Shown here piece after piece: positions 8,598-16,895 of a stretch of 64,000 nucleotides of DNA. The notes below the pieces were generated by a model. It was not told where the DNA came from, did no database searches, and saw only the letters and a program-made list of their open reading frames with translations. The translations under genes and the position numbers were made by a program. Source of the DNA: Achromobacter deleyi (GTDB lineage Bacteria > Pseudomonadota > Gammaproteobacteria > Burkholderiales > Burkholderiaceae_B); NCBI RefSeq assembly GCF_016127315.1, contig NZ_CP065997.1:4836001-4900000 (forward strand), given 5' to 3'. The stretch's first letter is position 1; each line of letters opens with the position of its first letter.

Positions 8598-9824
8598 ATG
8601 GGTGATGATTTTTCCGCCAACGAAATCCAGTCGCTTCGACAGCACGGCATCGCCTTGTTCGCCGATCGTGTCCTGATCGAGGTCCAGCCGCCGATGAGCG
8701 AGGCGCGCATCGACCAGATCGAAGCGATCTGCGCCGGTCCCTTGCCGCAGGCGTTGCGTGAATTGTGGCGCCTGACCGCCGGCGGCGAACTGGCCTACGA
8801 CCTGCATGCGCAGATGGACGGCAACGAAGAGGCCCTCAGCTGGTCCGAACTGTTCTACGACGGCAGCGACCAATACCGCGACCTGGCGGGCTGGATCGAA
8901 CACGAGCAGGAATGCGCCGAAGAGGCCGCCGAGGAAAGCGGCGATGCCTGGGACGGCAAGCTGCGTTATCTGCCGATCGGCGGTTTCGAGTACTGCGACC
9001 GCATTTATGTGTACCTGGCGCCGGGCGCGCAGGCGGGCGGCATCGTGGCCTGGAAGCAGGGGCTGCCGGGCTGGACGCACGCGTTGCAGCAGGATGGCAT
9101 CGCCACCATCGCGGACGATCTGCGCGGCGCGTTTGCCGAGCTGTGCCTGGAGGAAGATCCCGAGGGTCCCGACAGCACGGGCATACGCGTGCTGGAGTAT
9201 CTGGACGAGCGCGTGGCGGATCACGGCATGCCGCAGGCATTGGCGGACAAGCTGACGGCGTTCTACCGGCGCGCGTTGGTGGATTGGCGCGGGCCGTTGG
9301 CGGCGGGGACGCTGGCACAGTCGCCGCGGCTGGCCAACCTGGCCTTGCGGCATGCGCTGGCCAATGATGACGGCGCGCTGGTCGCGCAATTGGCGGCGCA
9401 GGGCATGGGTTTCGGCCAGCCGTTGCGGGGCAGCGCGACGGCGCTGGACGTGGCGTTGATGCAGCACGCCTACGCGGCGGCGCAGGCGCTGCTGCGGGCC
9501 GGCGCGCCGGTCAGCGCGGACGCATTGCACCGGTTCGATCGCCAGCCGCCCGCCGCATTGGTGGCGCAACTGCTGGCGCGCGGTGCGCGCGCCGACGGCC
9601 TGGGCGTGGCGCGCTGCGTGGCATGTGGCGCGCCGGATGTCGCGCGCCTGGTCGTGGCCGCTGGTGGCGAGGGCGTCGCGGCCGCGTATGCCGAGGCGCG
9701 CGACGCCATGCTGGCGCGCTACGAGGAAGACCTGCGCCGCGTGCGCGCCGGCAAGCTGGGCCACTACCTGGGCGCGGACGGCTTGGCCGAGCGGGTCGCG
9801 AACCTGCGCGCGTTCGTGCTTTGA
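8598..9824 (+). CDS. SMI1/KNR4-domain protein with C-terminal ankyrin-like repeats
   Basis: The 408-residue protein is cytoplasmic (no signal or span). Residues about 33-190 match the SMI1/KNR4 fold (LPQALRELWRLTAGGELAY near the start, then an acidic loop and IYVYLAPG). Residues about 230-350 hold ankyrin-like helical pairs (LANLALRHALANDDGALVAQL, TALDVALMQHAYAAAQALL). SMI1/KNR4 proteins often serve as immunity proteins in bacterial polymorphic-toxin systems, and fusion to ankyrins is known among immunity proteins. No toxin gene is visible next to it, so it may be an orphan immunity protein or a scaffold. A GGGAGG ribosome site supports the start. Confidence 0.75.
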   Translation: MGDDFSANEIQSLRQHGIALFADRVLIEVQPPMSEARIDQIEAICAGPLPQALRELWRLTAGGELAYDLHAQMDGNEEALSWSELFYDGSDQYRDLAGWIEHEQECAEEAAEESGDAWDGKLRYLPIGGFEYCDRIYVYLAPGAQAGGIVAWKQGLPGWTHALQQDGIATIADDLRGAFAELCLEEDPEGPDSTGIRVLEYLDERVADHGMPQALADKLTAFYRRALVDWRGPLAAGTLAQSPRLANLALRHALANDDGALVAQLAAQGMGFGQPLRGSATALDVALMQHAYAAAQALLRAGAPVSADALHRFDRQPPAALVAQLLARGARADGLGVARCVACGAPDVARLVVAAGGEGVAAAYAEARDAMLARYEEDLRRVRAGKLGHYLGADGLAERVANLRAFVL

Positions 9825-9845
9825 GTCGGTCGAGCAGCGGGGGCT

Positions 9846-11273
9846 CTATCGCGCGGTGTCGCGCCACGTTGCTTCGGACGAGCCCAATGCGCTCGCCGGA
9901 TAATCCCACGACTGCGGCGTGCCTTCGATCCACATCGGCGGCCTGGCGCGCCGGGCGGGGCCCCACGAGGTCTCCTCGGTCGCCGCGGACCAATCCGCTT
10001 GCGTTTCCGGGGCCAGCGCCGGCCCGCCTTCCAGCATGCCGCGATGCGTGACCAGCAACTGCGCGCTGCGCGCCAATGACGCGCGCGTGGTGTTGCCCGC
10101 GCCCGTTGCCAACCGTTCGGTCAGGCCACGGATGGCCGCGGCCGCCATCAGATAGCCGGTGGCGTGGTCGAGCGCCTGGCACGGCAGCGGCACCGGGCGG
10201 TCGGCGCCCTGGGCGCGCATGCCGGCCTCGGCGATGCCGGTGCTCATCTGCACCAGGCTGTCGAAGCCGCGCCGTCCCTGCCACGGGCCGCTCCAGCCAT
10301 ACGCATCGAGCGACACGTCCACCAGCGTCGGGTTGAGCTGGCGGCGGCGGTCGGCGTCCAGGCCCAGGCGCGCCAGGGCGTCGGCGCGATAGCCGTGGAT
10401 CAGCACGTCGGCCTCGCCGAGCAGGCGTTCCAGGGTGGCCAGGCCCTTGGCGGACTTCAGGTCCAGACGCGCGCAGCGCTTGCCCAGCACGACTTCGGGC
10501 ACCGTGCCGGGTTCTTCCCAGCCGGGCGGGTCGATGCGCAGCACGTCGGCGCCGTAGCCGGCCAGGAAGCGGGTGGCGACAGGGCCGGCCAGGATGCGCG
10601 TCAGGTCCAGCACGCGCAGGCCCTGCAGCGGGCGCTGCCGTGAAACATGCCAGTCCGGCCGGGCGGCGCCGGGGCCGGCGGTTCGGTGCAACAGCGGTTC
10701 CGTGGCGACGTCGCGGCCTTGCGGGTGCTGTTGCCAGGCGTCGATGCCGCGCATGGCCGCGGCGCAGCCGTTGCGCGCGACCACGGCGGCTTCCAGTTCG
10801 TCGGCGCGCCAGCGCGAGACCGCCAGCGCCACCGCGTCGCGGTCGGCGGCCACGCCCAGCACCGCCAGGGCGGCGTCGCGGTGGTGGGGGGCGTTGGTGT
10901 GCAGCCGGATCCAGCCGTCCGCGGCGCGATAGTCGCCCGCCACGGCATCCCAGAGCGGCGGAGCATTCCAGCCAACGGGACGCAGGGTGGTGCCGAACCA
11001 GAGCGAGGCCAGGCGGCGGTCGACCGTGACCTGGCCGATGGCGCCGGTGTCCATGGCGCCAGCGCTGGCCGCGACAAATTCCGCCATGGCCAGCCCCGCC
11101 GCGCCGATGGCGGCGGTGGCGAATTCGGTGACGGCGAAGGCCGAGGGCAGGGCGCCTTCGCCGCTGATGGCGACGCGCGTCAGATGGGCGGGGTCGCCGC
11201 CCGCCGCGAGCCAGAACTGGCGCAGGTAGTCGGCGATGGCGGGCGAGGGCGGCGGGAGGGTGGTGGCGGACAT
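9846..11273 (-). CDS. CoA-transferase, CaiB/BaiF (class III) family
   Basis: The 475-residue enzyme should move CoA between an acyl-CoA donor and a carboxylic acid through an aspartyl-CoA thioester intermediate. The class III core lies at about 200-350: LRVLDLTRILAGPVATRFLAGYGADVLRI, then YGWSGPWQGRRGFDSLVQ and STGIAEA. The start at 11273 (MSATTLPPPS) follows an AGGAAG site. It is longer at the N-terminus than a standard 400-residue CaiB and shows a duplicated-looking half, as in two-domain members. It is divergent from the HTH-citrate synthase gene, which probably controls it. Substrate is unknown. Confidence 0.85.
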   Translation of the reverse strand: MSATTLPPPSPAIADYLRQFWLAAGGDPAHLTRVAISGEGALPSAFAVTEFATAAIGAAGLAMAEFVAASAGAMDTGAIGQVTVDRRLASLWFGTTLRPVGWNAPPLWDAVAGDYRAADGWIRLHTNAPHHRDAALAVLGVAADRDAVALAVSRWRADELEAAVVARNGCAAAMRGIDAWQQHPQGRDVATEPLLHRTAGPGAARPDWHVSRQRPLQGLRVLDLTRILAGPVATRFLAGYGADVLRIDPPGWEEPGTVPEVVLGKRCARLDLKSAKGLATLERLLGEADVLIHGYRADALARLGLDADRRRQLNPTLVDVSLDAYGWSGPWQGRRGFDSLVQMSTGIAEAGMRAQGADRPVPLPCQALDHATGYLMAAAAIRGLTERLATGAGNTTRASLARSAQLLVTHRGMLEGGPALAPETQADWSAATEETSWGPARRARPPMWIEGTPQSWDYPASALGSSEATWRDTAR

Positions 11274-11329
11274 GAGGGCTTCCTGGTCGTCGGGGGATGG
11301 CGTCAGGATTATTCTTCCCGAATTAATTG

Positions 11330-11352
11330 TCAATATTGATTAAAATAATCAA
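11330..11352. promoter_or_regulatory. AT-rich inverted repeats, likely operator
   Basis: Within the 106-bp divergent gap is TTGATTA-AAA-TAATCAA (11336-11352, perfect arms), overlapped on its left by the palindrome TCAATATTGA (11330-11339). The patch stands out as AT-rich in a very GC-rich window. It is the probable binding site of the HTH domain carried by the citrate synthase fusion and lies between both start codons. Confidence 0.5.
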
Positions 11353-11379
11353 CTTATTAACCTGAAAACGCCGCGTGCC

Positions 11380-12591
11380 ATGCCGGACTACCTGACTTCC
11401 GCCGCCGCGGCCGCCCGTCTGGGCGTGTCGCGCCAGACCCTGTACGCCTATGTCAGCCGCGGCTTGCTGCACGCCGAGGCTGGCGCCACGCCGCGCGAAA
11501 GCCGCTATCTGGCCGAGGACGTCGAGCGCCTGGCGGCGCAGCGCACGCGCGGCCGCAAGCCGAAGGAGGTGGCCAAGGCCACGCTGAACTGGGGGCTGCC
11601 GGTGCTGGAGTCCGCCATCACGCTGATCGACGACGGACAGCTGTTCTATCGCGGCGAAAGCGCCGTGGCGCTGGCCGCGTCGCGCTCGGTGGAGGCGGTG
11701 GCGGCGCACCTGTGGCAATGCGACGAGGCGATGGCGTTCGACGCGCCCGCGTCGGTCCTGCCGCGGGACCTGGCGGCGCTGTTCGCGCGGCACCGCGGCC
11801 AGCGCGCCGAGGCCGCGCTGCTGCCGCTGTTCACGGCGGCCAGCGACGACGACGCCACCGCGCTATGGCAACGCTCGCCGCAGCGCCAGGCGCAGGGCTG
11901 CGGCGCGCTGGTGCGCACGCTGGCGGCCTGCCTGCTGCAGACCGCGCCGGATGCCGCGCCGATCCACGTGCAGTGCGCCCGCGCCTGGGGCGTGGACGCG
12001 GCGGGCGCCGACCTGATCCGGATGGCGCTGGTGCTGTGCGCCGACCACGAACTGAATGCCTCCAGCTTCACCGCGCGCTGCATCGCGTCCACCGGCGCCA
12101 GCCTGCGCGCCGGCATTGTCGGCGGCCTGGCCGCGCTGACGGGCGGACGGCACGGCGGCACCACGGCGCGTGGCGAAGCGATGTGGGACGAGCTGGAGCG
12201 CGGCGACGGCGGCGCGGACGGCGGCCAGCGGCTGGCGCGCGGCCTGCGCGAGCGGTTGGCGCGGGGCGAGGACCTGCCAGGTTTCGGTCACCACCTCTAC
12301 CCCGCCGGCGATCCGCGCGCCAGCGCCTTGCTGGCGCGGATACTGCCGCAGCGTCCCGACTGGCAGGCGCTGATCGAACAGGCCTTCGAGCTGATCGGGC
12401 AGCGGCCGTCGGTGGATTTCGCGCTGGTGGCGGTGCGGCGCCATCTGGGGCTGCCGTTGGGCGCGGCCTTCGGCCTGTTCGCGCTGGGCCGCTCCATTGG
12501 CTGGCTGGCGCATGGGCTGGAGCAGCGCGGCAGTCCGGATGTGATCCGGCCGCGCGCGGCCTATACCGGCGTGCATCCCGACGCGGCTTGA
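11380..12591 (+). CDS. Helix-turn-helix / citrate synthase fusion protein
   Basis: The 403-residue protein has an N-terminal excisionase/MerR-like DNA-binding domain (about 4-60: TSAAAAARLGVSRQTLYAYV, then RYLAEDVERLAAQR) and a complete citrate synthase fold. The three catalytic residues are preserved: His223 in ADHELNASSF, His304 in GFGHHLYPAGDPRA and Asp346 in SVDF. It may therefore still condense oxaloacetate (or another 2-oxoacid) with an acyl-CoA while binding DNA, or use the active site only as an acyl-CoA sensor. The divergent CoA-transferase and the AT-rich inverted repeat between them fit a self-contained CoA-ester-responsive switch. That role is inferred. Confidence 0.85.
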   Translation: MPDYLTSAAAAARLGVSRQTLYAYVSRGLLHAEAGATPRESRYLAEDVERLAAQRTRGRKPKEVAKATLNWGLPVLESAITLIDDGQLFYRGESAVALAASRSVEAVAAHLWQCDEAMAFDAPASVLPRDLAALFARHRGQRAEAALLPLFTAASDDDATALWQRSPQRQAQGCGALVRTLAACLLQTAPDAAPIHVQCARAWGVDAAGADLIRMALVLCADHELNASSFTARCIASTGASLRAGIVGGLAALTGGRHGGTTARGEAMWDELERGDGGADGGQRLARGLRERLARGEDLPGFGHHLYPAGDPRASALLARILPQRPDWQALIEQAFELIGQRPSVDFALVAVRRHLGLPLGAAFGLFALGRSIGWLAHGLEQRGSPDVIRPRAAYTGVHPDAA

Positions 12592-12600
12592 CCGTGGCCG

Positions 12601-13080
12601 TCAGGCCTGGGACAGGGTCACCTGGCCGAACGTCATCCAGACGTGGGCGGTGTCCGAGGCCTGCGCGCGGTACGAGCCGCTGGCCTCGCCCAGGCGCATG
12701 GCGATGGCGGTGAATTCCCAGGCCTGGGCGTCGTCGCACGGCACTTTGCGGTGCGTATAGGCTTCCAGGCCGTGGGCCTTGCCGAAGGCCAGCGCCAGCT
12801 GGGCGTGTTCGGCCAGTTCGGCCGGCACCGAGGGATGATCCCAGCCCCACAGGAAGCTGCCGTCCTCGCTGTTGGAGGTGCCGACGATCTGCACCGGCGC
12901 GTGGGCGGTGATGCCGCCGGGCAGCTGGAACACGATCAGGCCGCTGTCCATGTCCACGGACCATTGCTCGGCCTCGTCCAGGTGCCAGGTGGCGCAGTGC
13001 GCCGAGGTGGCGGCGCGCATGCCTTCCAGGCTCTGGGCGATGTAGGCGGAAACGTCGAAGGGCTGTGGGGTGTCGGACAT
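12601..13080 (-). CDS. DUF6882-like hypothetical protein (159 aa)
   Basis: A small soluble acidic protein starts at ATG 13080 (MSDTPQPFDV). It has several Trp residues in a beta-rich core (SFLWGWDHPS, WEFTAIAM, HVWMTFG). The pattern of a WGWD strand followed by an A/G-E-A helix resembles DUF6882, which has no known function; the match is from memory. It converges with the HTH-citrate synthase gene only 9 bp away and is followed upstream by a 92-bp gap before the aldolase stop, so it is likely separate from the catabolic operon. Confidence 0.6.
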   Translation of the reverse strand: MSDTPQPFDVSAYIAQSLEGMRAATSAHCATWHLDEAEQWSVDMDSGLIVFQLPGGITAHAPVQIVGTSNSEDGSFLWGWDHPSVPAELAEHAQLALAFGKAHGLEAYTHRKVPCDDAQAWEFTAIAMRLGEASGSYRAQASDTAHVWMTFGQVTLSQA

Positions 13081-13172
13081 GCGGGGCTTGGCGGTTGATG
13101 GAAAACCGATAGGGTACCCGCAAAGGTCCGCCCGCCGCCGGTTGGCACTGATGGCGGGCGGGACAATCGGCG

Positions 13173-13949
13173 CTACCCGGCGCTTGGCGCGGCGAAGCGC
13201 TGCGCCAGCTGGTCGCACTGCCGCGCCAGCAGGGCGGCATCCACGCCCACCGCCGTGAACAGGCTGCCCGCCGCCATGTAGCGCCGCGCCAGCGTCTCGT
13301 CCACCGTCAGCACGCCGGGCGCCTTGCCCGCCTTGCGGATGCGGGCGATGGCGGTTTCGACGGCGGCGACGACGCGCGGGTGGCCCGGCTCGCCGGGGAA
13401 CCCGAGACTGGCGGCCAGGTCGGCCGGGCCGATGAAGATGCCGTCCACGCCGTCGACCGCGGCCATGGCGTCCAGCTGCTCCAGCGCTTCGCCGGTCTCG
13501 GCCTGGATCAGCAGGCACAGTTCGTTTTCGCAGTGCCGCATGTAGTCGGCGACGCGGCCGTAGCGGGTGGCGCGCACCGTGCCGCCGACGCCGCGCACGC
13601 CGCGCGGCGCGTAACGCGTGCCGGCCACGGCCTGGCGGGCCTCGTCGGCGTTCTGCACGTACGGCAGCAGCAGGGTCTGCGCGCCGATGTCGAGGTAGCG
13701 CTTGATCTGCAGGTTGTCGTTCCAGGTCGGGCGCACCACCGCGTGGGTGGGATAGGGCGCGACCGCCTGCAGTTGCGCCATGACGGTGGGCAGCAGCGCG
13801 GGCGTATGCTCGGTGTCCAGCAGCAGCCAGTCGAAGCCGGAGCCGGCCACCAGCTCGGCGCTGTTGGGATTGGCCAGCGTGACCCACAGGCCGGTCTGGT
13901 GGCGCTGTTCGCGCAGCGCGCGCTTGAAGGGATTGGCGGGAAGTTGCAT
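13173..13949 (-). CDS. hpaI: HpaI/HpcH-family class II aldolase
   Basis: The 258-residue enzyme belongs to the phosphoenolpyruvate/pyruvate-dependent TIM-barrel aldolases. HpaI splits 4-hydroxy-2-oxoheptanedioate into pyruvate and succinate semialdehyde. Visible features are GLWVTLANP, FDWLLLDTEHTP, the R-x-GGTVRATRYGR loop, QAETGEA and GIFIGPADLAASLG, which together hold the metal ligands Glu and Asp and the substrate Arg. The start is ATG 13949 (MQLPANPFKRAL), 11 bp after the hydratase stop. As the last gene of the operon it would deliver pyruvate and an aldehyde. Related aldolases act on other 4-hydroxy-2-oxoacids, so the exact substrate is uncertain. Confidence 0.85.
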   Translation of the reverse strand: MQLPANPFKRALREQRHQTGLWVTLANPNSAELVAGSGFDWLLLDTEHTPALLPTVMAQLQAVAPYPTHAVVRPTWNDNLQIKRYLDIGAQTLLLPYVQNADEARQAVAGTRYAPRGVRGVGGTVRATRYGRVADYMRHCENELCLLIQAETGEALEQLDAMAAVDGVDGIFIGPADLAASLGFPGEPGHPRVVAAVETAIARIRKAGKAPGVLTVDETLARRYMAAGSLFTAVGVDAALLARQCDQLAQRFAAPSAG

Positions 13950-13960
13950 CGTCGGCCTCT

Positions 13961-14743
13961 TCAGGAAAAGTGCACCGAGATGCTGCCCAGCGGGCCGTAG
14001 TCGGCATGGATGGTGTCGCCCTTGGCCACCGCCACGGTGCGGGTGAAGGAGCCGGCCAGCACGATGTGGCCGGCTTCCAGCCCGGTGTCGTGCGCCGCCA
14101 GCTTGTTGGCCAGCCAGACGATGCCCATGGCCGGATGGCCGAGCACCGCGGCCGACACGCCCGATTCCTCGATCACGCCGTTCTTGAGCAGCAGCGCCGC
14201 GACCCAGCGCAGGTCGACCTCCAGCGGCTTGACCGGGCGGCCGCCCAGGATGATGCCGGCGCAGGCGGCGTTGTCGGCGATGTTGTCGACGATGCGGCGC
14301 GGGTATTTGCTGCGGCCGTCGATCAGCTCCAGCGCCGGCGCCACGTAGTCGGTGGCGTCGAGCACGTCGAACAGGGTCACGTCCGGACCCCGCAGCGGCT
14401 TGCCGAGCACGAAGGCCAGCTCGACCTCGACGCGCGGCACGATCAGTTTTTCGGTGGCGATGGTGTCGCCGTCCTGGAAGAACATGGTGTCGAGCAGGTG
14501 GCCGTAGTCGGGCTCGTTGATGCCGACGGTGCTCTGCATGGCCTTGGAGGTCAGGCCGATCTTGTGGCCGCGCAGGCGCGCGCCGGCGGCCAGCTTGCTG
14601 GCGATGATGTGCTGCTGGATGGCATAGGCGTCGGCGATCTCGATGCCGGGAAAGGCCTGGTCCAGCTGCGTGGTGGGCACGCCGGTGCGCTCGGCCTCGA
14701 TCAGCAGGGCGGCGGCCTGTTGGCGTTGTGCGTCGTTCAACAT
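13961..14743 (-). CDS. hpaH: 2-oxo-hept-4-ene-1,7-dioate hydratase-like protein
   Basis: The 260-residue protein matches HpaH/MhpD-type hydratases of the FAH superfamily, which add water to a 2-oxo-4-enoate after ring cleavage. Landmarks are HKIGLTSKAMQ, PDYGHLLDTMF, VEVELAFVLGKPL (metal-binding Glu residues), and VLGHPAMGIVWLANKL near the end. Length is usual (about 262-267). It sits 9 bp after the FAH-family gene and 11 bp before the aldolase, the normal hydratase-aldolase order. No ring-cleavage dioxygenase or semialdehyde dehydrogenase is in the operon, so the intermediate may be supplied from elsewhere. Confidence 0.85.
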   Translation of the reverse strand: MLNDAQRQQAAALLIEAERTGVPTTQLDQAFPGIEIADAYAIQQHIIASKLAAGARLRGHKIGLTSKAMQSTVGINEPDYGHLLDTMFFQDGDTIATEKLIVPRVEVELAFVLGKPLRGPDVTLFDVLDATDYVAPALELIDGRSKYPRRIVDNIADNAACAGIILGGRPVKPLEVDLRWVAALLLKNGVIEESGVSAAVLGHPAMGIVWLANKLAAHDTGLEAGHIVLAGSFTRTVAVAKGDTIHADYGPLGSISVHFS

Positions 14744-14752
14744 GGGGTGTCC

Positions 14753-15616
14753 TCAGGAGCGCGCGGCCGCTTCGTCGGCCACGGGGTTGGAGAGCGTGCC
14801 GATGCCGGAAACTTCCACCTCGACCACGTCGCCGGGCTTGAGAAAGCGCGGCGGATCGAAGCGCACGCCGGCGCCGATGGGGGTGCCGGTCGAGATGACG
14901 TCGCCCGGCTTGAGCGTGGTCCAGATCGAGATGTAGCGGATCAGTTCGGCGAACGGGAACATCAGGTTGGCGGTGCTGTCGTGCTGGCGCACCTCGCCGT
15001 TGACGCGGGTGGTGACCGTCAGCGGCGCCTGCGGATCGAAGGCGTCGGCGCTGACCAGCCACGGTCCCATGGAGCCGCTGGCATCCCAGTTCTTGCCCTG
15101 CGTCACGTTGAACTTGCCGTGGCGCAGCCAGTCGCGCACCGTGCCTTCGTTCAGGCAGGTCAGGCCGGCGATGTGCGACCAGGCGTCCTCGGCGGCGATG
15201 CGGCGGCCGGCCTTGCCGATGACGATGGCGATCTCGCCTTCGTAGTCGAGCTGCTCGGATTCGGGCGGGCGCAGCAGCGGCTGGCCATGGCCGACGAACG
15301 ATTCGGGAAAGCGCGGGAATACGCTGGGGTATTGCGGCGGCGCGCTGCCGTCCTTGTATTCCTCGTTGCGGTGGCCGTAGTTGACGCCCACGCAGATGAT
15401 CTTGCCGGGGTGGGCGATGGGCGGCAGCAGGGTCAGCGCCGCCAGCGGCAGCGTGGCGTCCAGGGGCTCGGCGGCCGCCGTCAGGCGCGGCAGTGCGCCC
15501 GCGGCCACCGCCGCCTGCAGATCGGCGTGGCCTTGGCCGCCCAGGTCGACCACGGCGTCGCCGCGCAGCAGGCCGAAACCGGCGCGGCCCTGATGTTCAA
15601 AGGACAGGAATTTCAT
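14753..15616 (-). CDS. Fumarylacetoacetate hydrolase family protein
   Basis: The 287-residue protein has the FAH C-terminal catalytic fold from about 75 to 280. The pattern KIICVGVNYGHRNEEYK opens the fold. EGEIAIVIGKAGR supplies two acidic metal ligands, the Lys of the GKNWDASG loop follows, and STGTPIGAGVRF closes it. Such enzymes are acylpyruvate hydrolases, oxaloacetate decarboxylases or 2-oxo-hept-3-ene-dioate isomerases, using Mg2+ or Mn2+. Its stop overlaps the upstream amidohydrolase (ATGA, 15613-15616). In this operon an isomerase/decarboxylase step ahead of HpaH, like HpaG, is a reasonable guess. Confidence 0.85.
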   Translation of the reverse strand: MKFLSFEHQGRAGFGLLRGDAVVDLGGQGHADLQAAVAAGALPRLTAAAEPLDATLPLAALTLLPPIAHPGKIICVGVNYGHRNEEYKDGSAPPQYPSVFPRFPESFVGHGQPLLRPPESEQLDYEGEIAIVIGKAGRRIAAEDAWSHIAGLTCLNEGTVRDWLRHGKFNVTQGKNWDASGSMGPWLVSADAFDPQAPLTVTTRVNGEVRQHDSTANLMFPFAELIRYISIWTTLKPGDVISTGTPIGAGVRFDPPRFLKPGDVVEVEVSGIGTLSNPVADEAAARS

Positions 15617-16485
15617 GCGTCGAATCCAAAGAGGCGGGCCGGGTTGTCGACCAGGATTTTCTTGAGCGTGGCGTCGTCGCCGGCGTAGCGGACCAGCTGG
15701 TCCACCAGGCGGCCTTCGTCGGGCGGCTGCTTGACCGACACCGGGTGCGGCCAGTCGCTGCCCCAGACCACGCGATCGGGGTTGGCGGCGATCAGCGCCT
15801 GCGCCAGCGGCACCACGTCGTCCCAGGGGGGGCCGCTGCGCGACAGTTTTTCGGTCAGCGACAGCATCACCCAGAAGTTGCCGCGCGCCAGCAGTTCCAG
15901 CAGCGCGCGGCGGGTGGGATCGGCGGCGCCGGCGGTGGGATCGGCGCGGCCCATGTGGTCGATCAGCACCGGGATGTCCAGGCGCTCGAACTGCGCTACC
16001 TGGGCCATCATGCCGTCGGGCTCGGGCTGGAACTTGGCGTACCAGCCCAGCTCGCGGATGCGGGCGATGGCGCGGTCGAACACGGCCGGTTCCATGCTGA
16101 TGCCCAGGCCCTGCCGCGTGAAGCGCGCGCCGCGCACGCCGGCGTCGTGCAGCCGGGCGATGTAGGCGTCGTCGCGCTCGGCCAGCACCAGCGCGTTGGC
16201 GCAGCCGCGATAGCCGGGGCCGGCCGCGGCCAGGCCATCCAGCACCACCTGATGGTCGGCGCCGTAGGTGGTGGCCTGGACGATCACGCCGCGCGCGATG
16301 CCGAGCAGGCGGTGCAGGCCCAGCGCGGTTTCGATGGTGGCGCTGGGCATTTCATAGGCGGCGCCGGGGCGCACCGGATAACGGTCGGCGGGGCCGAACA
16401 CGTGGAACTGGCTGTCGCAGGCGCCCGGCGGCAGGCGCCGCGCCGGCGCGGTGGGATGCGGGTTGAAGGGCAGGTATTGCGGCAT
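15613..16485 (-). CDS. Amidohydrolase family protein, 2-pyrone-4,6-dicarboxylate lactonase-like
   Basis: The 290-residue TIM-barrel protein belongs to the amidohydrolase 2 group. It has CDSQFHVFGP at the N-terminus (the family's usual H-x-H is here Q-F-H), YGADHQVVLDGL, IPVLIDHMGRADP, and VVWGSDWPHP with the catalytic Asp. These features are typical of LigI-like lactonases and related uncharacterised hydrolases in aromatic catabolism. The likely reaction is opening of a lactone or hydrolysis of a carboxylated ring product before the FAH/HpaH/HpaI steps. It overlaps the FAH gene by 4 bp and lies 9 bp after ridA. Confidence 0.8.
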   Translation of the reverse strand: MPQYLPFNPHPTAPARRLPPGACDSQFHVFGPADRYPVRPGAAYEMPSATIETALGLHRLLGIARGVIVQATTYGADHQVVLDGLAAAGPGYRGCANALVLAERDDAYIARLHDAGVRGARFTRQGLGISMEPAVFDRAIARIRELGWYAKFQPEPDGMMAQVAQFERLDIPVLIDHMGRADPTAGAADPTRRALLELLARGNFWVMLSLTEKLSRSGPPWDDVVPLAQALIAANPDRVVWGSDWPHPVSVKQPPDEGRLVDQLVRYAGDDATLKKILVDNPARLFGFDA

Positions 16486-16494
16486 GTCGGTCCT

Positions 16495-16887
16495 TCAGTC
16501 CAGCACGGCGACGAAGTCGCACTCGATCAGCTTGTCGCCGTCCAGGTCGGCCTGCATGGTGTGGCGCGCGGGCCGGTCGGCGGGGTCGGGAAAGGCGCGC
16601 AGCCAGACGGCGTTGAGCGCGGCGCGTTGGCCGCGGTCGCGCATCCACACGGTCATCTTGGCGACGTGCGCGAGCGAGCCGCCGCCGGCCTCGACGATGC
16701 GGCGCACGTGGTCGAACATCAGTTCGCACTGCCGCTCCAGCGTGTCGCCATAGGCGCCGCTGGCGGGGTCGGTGCCCTGGATGCTGCCCGAATACAGCAT
16801 GTTGCCGACGCGGCAGGCGGCGGGGATGGGGTTCTTGTGGCTGAAGCCTTCGGCGTAGATGCTCTGTCGTGTGCTTTGTGGTGTCAT
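16495..16887 (-). CDS. RidA (YjgF/YER057c/UK114) family protein
   Basis: The 130-residue protein starts at ATG 16887. It has the chorismate-mutase-like RidA fold, with LYSGSIQGTDP, QCELMFDHVRRIVEAGGGSLAHVAKMTVWM, NAVWLRAFPDPADRPARHTM and a terminal IECDFVAVLD. The Arg of RPARHT and the last Glu are where 2-iminoacid deaminases bind substrate carboxylate. RidA members within catabolic operons often deaminate or hydrolyse pathway intermediates rather than perform the housekeeping 2-aminoacrylate role. It is 8 bp from the receptor gene and clearly co-transcribed. Confidence 0.85.
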   Translation of the reverse strand: MTPQSTRQSIYAEGFSHKNPIPAACRVGNMLYSGSIQGTDPASGAYGDTLERQCELMFDHVRRIVEAGGGSLAHVAKMTVWMRDRGQRAALNAVWLRAFPDPADRPARHTMQADLDGDKLIECDFVAVLD

Positions 16888-16895
16888 GGCGGACC

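Noticed and set aside
13970..15688. Long plus-strand frame opposite hpaH and the FAH gene
   Set aside because: Its translation is Gly/Gln/Val-Asp-rich without any motif, while the minus strand encodes two clear enzymes with standard starts and spacing.
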